Shown one piece after another: positions 1-4,945 of a stretch of 7,184 nucleotides of DNA; within the stretch, counting starts at the first letter, position 1; each line of letters starts with the position of its first letter. The DNA comes from a bacterium. Its GTDB lineage: Bacteria > Patescibacteriota > Saccharimonadia > Saccharimonadales > Saccharimonadaceae. The notes below the pieces were generated by a model. It saw nothing but the letters and a program-made list of their open reading frames with translations, was not told where the DNA came from and did no database searches. Position numbers and translations under genes: made by a program. The stretch is from the NCBI GenBank assembly GCA_021847685.1, contig JAJZQE010000030.1, forward strand, positions 1 through 7,184, written 5' to 3'.

Positions 1-65
1 ATCAAAGACACGGGCAAAATAAGCAATTTATTGAAGTTCGATAGTTGATTAGTCCAAGCTCGCAT
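1..65 (-). CDS. 5' end of an unidentified gene running off the left edge
   Basis: A reading frame starts at the ATG at 65-63 and stays open for 21 codons to the window edge. Its visible N-terminus is MRAWTNQLSNFNKLLILPVS, with a hydrophobic run (LLILPVSL) that could begin a membrane segment or just a buried strand. An open frame this short is expected by chance in roughly a third of cases, so the call rests on the upstream signals. These are a strong Shine-Dalgarno GGAGGTG at 83-77, 11 nt from the ATG (slightly long), and a good minus-strand promoter with a predicted start near 90. The competing GTG inside the Shine-Dalgarno stops after two codons. No function can be assigned from so few residues. 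The palindrome in the promoter suggests regulated expression. Confidence 0.5.
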   Translation of the reverse strand, partial: MRAWTNQLSNFNKLLILPVSL

Positions 66-76
66 CTTGTCTAAAA

Positions 77-83
77 CACCTCC
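77..83 (-). promoter_or_regulatory. Ribosome binding site of the left-edge gene
   Basis: On the minus strand this reads GGAGGTG, a seven-base match to the anti-Shine-Dalgarno complement. It lies 11 nt before the ATG at 65. The spacing is a little longer than optimal, but no better start codon exists nearby. It supports ATG 65 as a real translation start. Confidence 0.5.
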
Positions 84-96
84 GCGTTACACGTTA

Positions 97-125
97 ATTG
101 TACGTGATATTTATCACAAAATCAA
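97..125 (-). promoter_or_regulatory. Sigma70-type promoter for the left-edge gene
   Basis: The minus strand has TTGATT (125-120) as -35 and TACAAT (102-97) as -10, separated by exactly 17 bp. Each box is one or two mismatches from consensus. The predicted transcription start is near 90, giving a leader of about 25 nt that contains the GGAGGTG ribosome site. A 14-bp palindrome fills the spacer, which suggests repression by a dimeric DNA-binding protein (inference). Confidence 0.55.
104..117. promoter_or_regulatory. Operator-like palindrome in a promoter spacer
   Basis: The sequence GTGATATTTATCAC has perfect 6-bp arms (GTGATA/TATCAC) around a TT centre. It sits wholly between the -35 (125-120) and -10 (102-97) of the minus-strand promoter, where a bound dimer would block RNA polymerase. 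A second inverted repeat, CACGT-N7-ACGTG (90-94 and 102-106), overlaps the -10 and start site. A perfect AGCATATGCT palindrome (127-136) lies just upstream of the -35. The regulator is unknown. Confidence 0.4.
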
Positions 126-183
126 GAGCATATGCTTTATACAAACAACCGTAGGGGTTTGTTCCTACTGGTCCTGTCAAAAG

Positions 184-208
184 AAAAACCCCATCCTTAC
201 AGATGAGG
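184..208 (-). terminator. Rho-independent terminator of tRNA-Val
   Basis: On the minus strand a 7-bp stem (CCTCATC at 208-202 pairing with GATGGGG at 195-189, one G-T wobble) closes a 6-nt loop. It is followed at once by TTTTT (188-184) and, after one C, by more T. It begins 10 nt past the CCA end of the tRNA, as expected for a single-gene tRNA transcript. Confidence 0.8.
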
Positions 209-217
209 TATTTCTTT

Positions 218-294
218 TGGTGGGCGCTGAGGGGCTCGAACCCCCGACCCTCTCGGTGTAAACGAGATGCTCTAGCCAACTGAGCTAAGCGCCC
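218..294 (-). tRNA. trnV: tRNA-Val (anticodon UAC)
   Basis: A complete 77-nt tRNA including an encoded 3' CCA (220-218). The acceptor arms GGGCGCT (294-288) and AGCGCCC (228-222) pair perfectly, with discriminator A at 221. The D arm is GCTC/GAGC around AGTTGGCTA. The anticodon stem TCTCG/CGAGA holds the loop TTTACAC (262-256), with anticodon TAC at 260-258, which reads valine GUA and, through modified U34, other GUN codons. The variable loop is 5 nt. The T arm GGGGG/CCCTC (one G-U pair) holds the canonical loop TTCGAGC. It has its own promoter (305-333) and terminator (184-208), so it is a single-gene unit transcribed divergently from typA. Confidence 0.97.
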
Positions 295-304
295 ATTCCC
301 AAGG

Positions 305-333
305 ATTATACACCAACATTTTGCCCCTGACTA
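305..333 (-). promoter_or_regulatory. Promoter of tRNA-Val
   Basis: On the minus strand a perfect TATAAT -10 (310-305) is preceded directly by TG. A partial -35, TAGTCA (333-328, 4 of 6 consensus), lies 17 bp upstream. The predicted start near 298 gives a leader of only a few nucleotides before the mature tRNA 5' end at 294. Confidence 0.7.
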
Positions 334-364
334 GGGTTTAGTTGAATGTGCATGGCTATCATGC

Positions 365-393
365 TTGAATGAATGACGTATTTCTGCTATAAT
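365..393 (+). promoter_or_regulatory. Promoter of typA
   Basis: TTGAAT (365-370) and a perfect TATAAT (388-393) are 17 bp apart. The -10 is extended by TG at 385-386 (TGCTATAAT). This is close to the best possible sigma70-type promoter and predicts transcription from about position 400. It is divergent from the tRNA-Val promoter; the two -35 regions are about 30 bp apart. Confidence 0.85.
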
Positions 394-400
394 TATAGAT

Positions 401-429
401 AAGGAAGCCCGCGTAACGGGTATATTTTT
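401..429 (+). promoter_or_regulatory. typA leader: distant Shine-Dalgarno plus hairpin
   Basis: AAGGAAG (401-407) is the only Shine-Dalgarno-like stretch, but it is 22 nt from the ATG at 430, too far for normal initiation. Between them GCCCG (407-411) can pair with CGGGT (417-421) around a 5-nt loop. Folding this hairpin would bring AAGGAA to within roughly 8-9 nt of the ATG. The hairpin is followed by TATTTTT, so it could also act as a weak attenuator. Both roles are inferred. Confidence 0.4.
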
Positions 430-2253
430 ATGAAAGACCCAAAATTTATTCGAAACATCGCTATTATTGCGCACGTCGATCATGGCAAGACGACTCTCGT
501 CGATGGATTACTGAAGCAAAGCCATACCTTTAGGTCAAACCAGGCCGAGATGGCGCAAGAGCTAATTATGGATAGCGGCGATCAAGAACATGAGCGTGGT
601 ATTACGATTACTGCTAAACAGACTTCGATTTATCACGGTGACTATAAAATTAATATTATTGACACCCCTGGTCACGCCGACTTTAGTGGTGAAGTTGAAC
701 GAACCCTAAATATGGCTGACGGTGTTTTGTTGATTGTCGATGCCCAGGAAGGCCCAATGCCACAAACAAAGTTTGTACTGTCAAAAGCACTTGAACTTGG
801 TCTAAAGCCAGTGGTTGTTATTAACAAAATCGACAAGCCGTCGCGCCGCATTGATGAAGTTGTTGACGAAGTTTCGGATCTTTTTTTAGAACTTGCGGTT
901 GACGATAGCCAGTTGCATTACCCAGTTTATTACGCGATTGGTCGCGAAGGCAAAGCTTGGCGTGAGTTGCCAGATAATCCAGCCGAGCATACTGACCTGG
1001 AACCGATTTTTGAAGCAATTATTAACGATATTCCGGCGCCAACCGTCGAAACTGACAAGCCATTCCAAATGCTTGTGACGTCGCTTCAATATGATTCTTT
1101 CCTTGGTAAGTATGCCATTGGCCGTATTACACGTGGCAACATCAAAAAAGCTCAACAAGTTGTTTTGATAAAACGTGATGGTGCCTTGATTAACGCTAAA
1201 ATCGATAAGGTTTTTGGTTATCGCGGTCTAAATCGTGAAGAAATTACCGAAGCTAGTGCTGGTGATATTGTGGCTATCACGGGTGTGGCCGATGCTCACA
1301 TTGGTGAGACAATTTGTGATAAAGAGAACCCTGAGGCTTTGCCGGTTATTGATATTGAACCACCAACAATTAGCATGTACCTTGGCCCAAACACCAGTCC
1401 GCTCAAGGGTCGTGAAGCCAAGTACAACACTAGTCGCCAAATCGGTGACCGCCTAAAGCAAGAACTTGAAACCAACGTGTCGCTACGCGTCCGCGAGGAG
1501 GGGATTGGTTTTGTGGTATCGGGTCGCGGTGAGCTACATTTGTCAGTTTTGATTGAAACTTTGCGTCGTGAAGATTTTGAATTTGAAGTTGGACGCCCAC
1601 AAGCCGTCACGATGGAGGAAGACGGCATTATCAAAGAGCCAGTCGAAGAACTATTGATTGAAGTGGCGCCCGAATTTTTGGGTGCGGTTAGCCAAGAACT
1701 TGGTATTCGCCGCGCGACGCCAATTCGTCAAGAGCAGACCAGTAGCGGCACAACTCGCTCGACCTACATTATTCCAACTCGGGCAATGATTGGTCTACGT
1801 AACTTGTTGCTGACAGCTACCAAGGGTACTGTGATTATGAACAGTTTGCCACATGGCTACCAACCACTTGGTGCCAAGTTGCAACAAACTCGTAACGGTG
1901 CCTTGATTGCGACCGAAGCTGGCGCGACAACTGCTTATGCGCTTGATGCCGCCGCTGCACGTGGTGAATTGTTTGTTGGTCCAGGTACCACTGTTTACCA
2001 GGGCATGATTGTCGGTGTTTACAACCGCCAAGGAGATCTTGATATTAATGTCTGTCGTGGCAAGCAACTTACTAATATGCGTACCTCGTCAAGCGACGGT
2101 GCGATTCAGTTGACGCCATACACCGATTTAAGTCTTGAACAGTCGATTGACTTCATTGCAGACGATGAACTACTGGAAGTTACTCCAAAGAGCATTCGCT
2201 TACGCAAGCGTTTCCTTGATCCGAACCAGCGAAAACGCGCTGCCAAAAATTAA
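430..2253 (+). CDS. typA: Translational GTPase TypA/BipA
   Basis: A ribosome-associated GTPase of the EF-G/LepA class. It acts in the cytoplasm, and in studied bacteria it aids ribosome assembly and stress or cold adaptation. The protein has 607 aa, the same length as the E. coli protein. G1 is AHVDHGKT (14-21), G2 lies in ERGITI (55-60), G3 is DTPGH (78-82) and G4 is NKID (132-135). The OB/domain II and EF-G-like domains follow (VSGRGELHLSVLIE is present). The C-terminus has the TypA-specific RGKQLTNMR and DDELLEVTPKSIRLRKRF. Two positions differ from the E. coli form: MDSGD for MDSND before G2, and YAIGREGKA where G5 usually reads YASALNG. ATG 430 is chosen because KDPKFIRNIAIIAHVDHGKTT fits the usual TypA N-terminus. 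It is monocistronic, with its own promoter and terminator. Confidence 0.97.
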   Translation: MKDPKFIRNIAIIAHVDHGKTTLVDGLLKQSHTFRSNQAEMAQELIMDSGDQEHERGITITAKQTSIYHGDYKINIIDTPGHADFSGEVERTLNMADGVLLIVDAQEGPMPQTKFVLSKALELGLKPVVVINKIDKPSRRIDEVVDEVSDLFLELAVDDSQLHYPVYYAIGREGKAWRELPDNPAEHTDLEPIFEAIINDIPAPTVETDKPFQMLVTSLQYDSFLGKYAIGRITRGNIKKAQQVVLIKRDGALINAKIDKVFGYRGLNREEITEASAGDIVAITGVADAHIGETICDKENPEALPVIDIEPPTISMYLGPNTSPLKGREAKYNTSRQIGDRLKQELETNVSLRVREEGIGFVVSGRGELHLSVLIETLRREDFEFEVGRPQAVTMEEDGIIKEPVEELLIEVAPEFLGAVSQELGIRRATPIRQEQTSSGTTRSTYIIPTRAMIGLRNLLLTATKGTVIMNSLPHGYQPLGAKLQQTRNGALIATEAGATTAYALDAAAARGELFVGPGTTVYQGMIVGVYNRQGDLDINVCRGKQLTNMRTSSSDGAIQLTPYTDLSLEQSIDFIADDELLEVTPKSIRLRKRFLDPNQRKRAAKN

Positions 2254-2256
2254 TTC

Positions 2257-2285
2257 AAAAATCCCGCTGTAAAAAGCGGGTTTTT
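2257..2285 (+). terminator. typA terminator, probably bidirectional
   Basis: CCCGCT (2263-2268) and AGCGGG (2275-2280) form a perfect 6-bp GC-rich stem with loop GTAAAA, followed by TTTTT (2281-2285). An AAAAA run (2257-2261) on the other side provides a T-tract for the minus strand as well. It could therefore also stop antisense transcription arriving from the convergent glycosyltransferase gene. It begins 3 nt after the typA stop codon. Confidence 0.9.
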
Positions 2286-2287
2286 GA

Positions 2288-2315
2288 TTGACCTAAGGCT
2301 TAAGCACTTTATACT
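2288..2315 (+). promoter_or_regulatory. Promoter of the trehalase gene
   Basis: TTGACC (2288-2293) and TATACT (2310-2315) are separated by 16 bp, each one mismatch from consensus. The -35 begins 2 nt after the T-tract of the typA terminator. The predicted start, about 2321-2323, is only 3-5 nt before the ATG at 2326, so the mRNA would be almost leaderless. Confidence 0.7.
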
Positions 2316-2325
2316 AAGTATAGGA

Positions 2326-3921
2326 ATGGTCAAAAGTATCATAAACAAAGACAAAATAAAATCAGCCTTGGTCACTACAGCCGGTCAGCTGGTACGCGCC
2401 CGCATCAGCCCCGATGAAGCATTGGGTGATCTTTTTGTCGATGTCCAAAAACGAAATATTTATGGTGACGGCAAGGTGTTTGTTGATTTGATTCCAAAAC
2501 TGCGGGCTAAGCAACTTAAACAAGCCTATTTAAAAGAAAAAAATAAGCCCGACTTTGATTTGCAAAACTTTATCGCTAATAATTTTATTGATAAAAAAAT
2601 TCATCAAGATGAACCTTACGTAAATGGCGGTCGCAGTGTCGAGGACCACATAGTAGCCTTATGGCACCACCTCGAGCGCCGTAATCGACTGGACCGTGGC
2701 TCGCTCCTGGCTTTGCCATATAAATATATCGTTCCGGGTGGCCGCTTTAACGAGCAGTTTTATTGGGATAGTTATTTTATTATGCTCGGGCTGGCCGCGA
2801 ATGACGACTGGGTCATGATTGAGGGCATGATAAAAAATTTCGCCTACATGATGCGTCGGTTTGGTCATATTCCAACGGCGAATCGTACATATTTCTTAAG
2901 CCGGTCGCAGCCACCGTTTTTTTCACATATGGTTCGGTTATTATCGCGCCACAAAGGCAAGGCGGTTTTGATTGAATATCTGCCATATCTACTAACCGAA
3001 TATAGGTTTTGGATGCGCGGCCAATCGAAGCTAAATAAAACGGAATATCGGTCGTACGCTCGGTTGGTTCAAATGTCTGACGGCTCGCTCCTGAATCGCT
3101 ATTATGATAACAAGCTAACGCCACGCCCCGAATCATTGCGTGAAGACACGGATACTGCTGGACTGGACACGGTGCGTGACCCCGAAAGACTATATTTACA
3201 TTTGCGAGCTGGCGCGGAGTCTGGTTGGGATTTTAGTACCAGGTGGCTTGAAAAAGGCCAGGGGATATCATCAATTCATACAACTGACATTATTCCGGTT
3301 GATTTAAATTGCTTGCTTTATCAACTTGAAACGACAATTGCCGAGGCTTATCAAGTCTTGCACCAGCCGATATTATTTAATCGATTTAAAAAGTTGGCCG
3401 ATCGACGCGCCCGGGCGATTAATAAATTTTGTTGGAGCCAGGATGATAATTTTTTTATCGACTATGATTTTCATAAACAGGCTTCAACTGACTGTTTAAG
3501 CCTGGCTGGTATCTTTCCGCTTTATGCAAAAATTGCCGACGCAAAACAAGCCGCCGGCGTTGTGAAAATCATTGAAAAGTCTTTCCTTAAAGATGGTGGT
3601 CTGATGACGACATTAACTGAAAGTGGCCAACAGTGGGATGGTAGTAATGGTTGGGCGCCGTTACATTGGGTTGTCATCGAAGGTTTGCGCAACTATGGTT
3701 ATTACAGCCTGGCAGACGAAATTAAGCAACGTTGGATCGCGACAAATGCAAAGATTTACGACAAACAACGGCGTTTAGTCGAAAAATATAAAGTCACCAA
3801 CGGTGGCGGGCTAGGCGGTGGTGGCGAATATCCTCTGCAGGATGGTTTTGGCTGGACAAATGGTGTTTTGGCAGTGCTACTTCACGAAAATCAGCGCGAT
3901 ACTAATACAAAAATAACCTGA
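2326..3921 (+). CDS. Cytoplasmic alpha,alpha-trehalase, family GH37
   Basis: Predicted to hydrolyse trehalose to two glucose molecules by an inverting mechanism. The 531-aa protein has no signal peptide, so it resembles cytoplasmic TreF rather than periplasmic TreA. Trehalase signature 1 is PGGRFNEQFYWDSY (137-150) and signature 2 is QWDGSNGWAP (436-445). Other family motifs are NRTYFLSRSQPPFF (186-199), PRPESLRED (266-274) and the glycine-rich GGGGEYPLQDGFGWTNGV (497-514). By homology with E. coli trehalase the general acid is Asp302 (in ESGWDF) and the base Glu501; both are present. ATG 2326 is preferred over the in-frame TTG at 2284, which lies inside the typA terminator T-tract and upstream of the predicted transcript start. 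The gene ends in tandem stops TGA-TAA-TAA. GH130 starts 40 bp downstream, suggesting linked carbohydrate use. A related disaccharide substrate cannot be excluded. Confidence 0.92.
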   Translation: MVKSIINKDKIKSALVTTAGQLVRARISPDEALGDLFVDVQKRNIYGDGKVFVDLIPKLRAKQLKQAYLKEKNKPDFDLQNFIANNFIDKKIHQDEPYVNGGRSVEDHIVALWHHLERRNRLDRGSLLALPYKYIVPGGRFNEQFYWDSYFIMLGLAANDDWVMIEGMIKNFAYMMRRFGHIPTANRTYFLSRSQPPFFSHMVRLLSRHKGKAVLIEYLPYLLTEYRFWMRGQSKLNKTEYRSYARLVQMSDGSLLNRYYDNKLTPRPESLREDTDTAGLDTVRDPERLYLHLRAGAESGWDFSTRWLEKGQGISSIHTTDIIPVDLNCLLYQLETTIAEAYQVLHQPILFNRFKKLADRRARAINKFCWSQDDNFFIDYDFHKQASTDCLSLAGIFPLYAKIADAKQAAGVVKIIEKSFLKDGGLMTTLTESGQQWDGSNGWAPLHWVVIEGLRNYGYYSLADEIKQRWIATNAKIYDKQRRLVEKYKVTNGGGLGGGGEYPLQDGFGWTNGVLAVLLHENQRDTNTKIT

Positions 3922-3946
3922 TAATAAAGATAAATATTAACTAAAC

Positions 3947-3955
3947 TGCTACACT
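3947..3955 (+). promoter_or_regulatory. Extended -10 promoter of the GH130 gene
   Basis: TGCTACACT (3947-3955) matches an extended -10 element (TGnTATAAT, two mismatches); no good -35 is visible 16-18 bp upstream. The expected start, 6-7 nt past the -10, falls on or next to the A of the ATG at 3962, and no Shine-Dalgarno precedes that ATG. The gene could be read from a leaderless mRNA as well as by read-through from the trehalase gene, since no terminator lies between them. Confidence 0.45.
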
Positions 3956-3961
3956 AGGCTT

Positions 3962-4945
3962 ATGCTTATCAGAAACAGCCACAACCCTATATTATCAGCC
4001 AGGGCGGACCTATCTTGGTGTACAAAGAAAGTCTATAACTGCGCGGTATATAAAGACGGCGATACCTATCGAATGCTATTTCGGTCAGTTGGTAACGACT
4101 GGATATCGCGGTTGGGTCTAGCCGAGAGCACTGACGGCGTCCATTTTGCTTTGCGGAACACGCCCGTATTATCGCCACAATATGACTGGGAGGCAGGCGG
4201 CTGTGAAGACCCTCGGATGGTCCGAATCGACGGCACTTACTATGTTGGTTACACTGGGTTTAATGGCACTCTAGCCCAGGCGGCCATGGTGACTTCAAAC
4301 GATCTTGAAAATTGGGGCGAAAGAAGGTTGCTATTTCCAAATTTTAGCCGAGAACAGCGCGAGAACCTACCTTCGGAATGGTCAAAGGCGGCCGCGGTCT
4401 TTCCTGAAAAAATTGGTGACAAATATTATTTATTCTTTGGCGATAATCACATTTTGGCAGCCGTATCGTTAGACTTAAAAGAGTGGGCTCATATCGATCA
4501 GCCAGTTATTTTGCCTCGTGAAGGTCATTTTGATAGTGCCTATGTTGAAATGGGGCCACCGCCAATTCGAACCCATCGCGGCTGGCTGGTCTTTTATCAT
4601 GGAATTGATCGATTTGATAATCAGCGGACATATCGTCTGGGCGCAGCTCTTTTTGCAATTGATGATCCATTGAGGCAAATTTGGCGGTGCGAAGAGTCGA
4701 TACTCGAGCCAGAAGAATCATATGAGACGATTGGTATGATTGATATTATCGACGGCGGATTCGAGACGCTAAAGTCTATTAGGCTTGAGGACATTCACCA
4801 AATGGCGGCCGAGAATCGTTTGCCAAGGGCCATATTTTGCTGTGGTGCGATACTAGAAGGCGACGAAGTACGCTTGTACTATAGTGGTGGTGATACGGTT
4901 ATTTGTACCGCCATAGTTGATTTACAGACTATCTTCAGTACGTAA
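3962..4945 (+). CDS. GH130 beta-mannoside phosphorylase-like protein
   Basis: A five-bladed beta-propeller enzyme family; known members phosphorolyse beta-mannosides to mannose 1-phosphate, and a few are hydrolases. The 327-aa protein has no signal peptide. It starts with the family-typical RNSHNPIL (4-11). The hallmark GGCEDPR (79-85) contains the predicted general acid Asp83. Residues that bind phosphate in characterised phosphorylases appear to be kept: Arg41 (MLFRS), Lys142 (WSKAAAVFPEK), His213 (FYHGID) and Tyr224-Arg225 (TYRLGAALF). This favours a phosphorylase over a hydrolase (family knowledge plus motif reading, no alignment). About 25 residues (261-289, rich in charge, ending RLPR) seem inserted before the late FCCGAILEGDEVRLYYSGGD motif. 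No Shine-Dalgarno precedes the ATG. The 3' end overlaps the convergent glycosyltransferase gene by 24 bp. Linkage specificity (beta-1,2 or beta-1,4) cannot be read from the sequence. Confidence 0.88.
   Translation: MLIRNSHNPILSARADLSWCTKKVYNCAVYKDGDTYRMLFRSVGNDWISRLGLAESTDGVHFALRNTPVLSPQYDWEAGGCEDPRMVRIDGTYYVGYTGFNGTLAQAAMVTSNDLENWGERRLLFPNFSREQRENLPSEWSKAAAVFPEKIGDKYYLFFGDNHILAAVSLDLKEWAHIDQPVILPREGHFDSAYVEMGPPPIRTHRGWLVFYHGIDRFDNQRTYRLGAALFAIDDPLRQIWRCEESILEPEESYETIGMIDIIDGGFETLKSIRLEDIHQMAAENRLPRAIFCCGAILEGDEVRLYYSGGDTVICTAIVDLQTIFST

Noticed and set aside
141..171. Alternative hairpins ACAAAC/GTTTGT and GTAGG/CCTAC, possibly a switch or backup terminator for tRNA-Val
   Set aside because: The stems are only 5-6 bp and mutually exclusive, and the T-run is interrupted by G. 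The strong terminator at 184-208 already explains the tRNA 3' end. Not distinguishable from chance.
67..261. Plus-strand open frame of 64 codons running into the tRNA
   Set aside because: It overlaps the minus-strand promoter, the tRNA terminator and the antisense side of the tRNA-Val gene. It has no ribosome site and no recognisable protein motif.
94..279. Minus-strand open frame of 61 codons covering most of the tRNA
   Set aside because: Its sequence is a translation of tRNA-Val and its terminator, a common false gene call.
1296..1634. Minus-strand open frame of 112 codons inside typA
   Set aside because: It is a codon-bias shadow of a well-conserved gene and has no ribosome site or family motif. 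The same applies to the other short antisense frames inside typA, the trehalase, GH130 and the glycosyltransferase genes.
2284..2325. In-frame TTG start adding 14 residues to the trehalase
   Set aside because: The TTG is inside the typA terminator T-tract and overlaps the -35 region of the trehalase promoter, upstream of the predicted transcript start. The extra residues have no counterpart in the family.
3919..3921. TGA possibly read as glycine (code 25)
   Set aside because: No other in-frame TGA occurs in any CDS, glycine is encoded by normal GGN codons, and this TGA is at the natural end of the protein with TAA TAA following.
4868..4908. Short inverted repeats (GTAC-GCTT-GTAC; CGGT-N7-ACCG) near the convergent gene ends as a terminator
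   Set aside because: The stems are 4 bp, they lie inside the GH130 coding sequence, and neither is followed by a T-tract on either strand.
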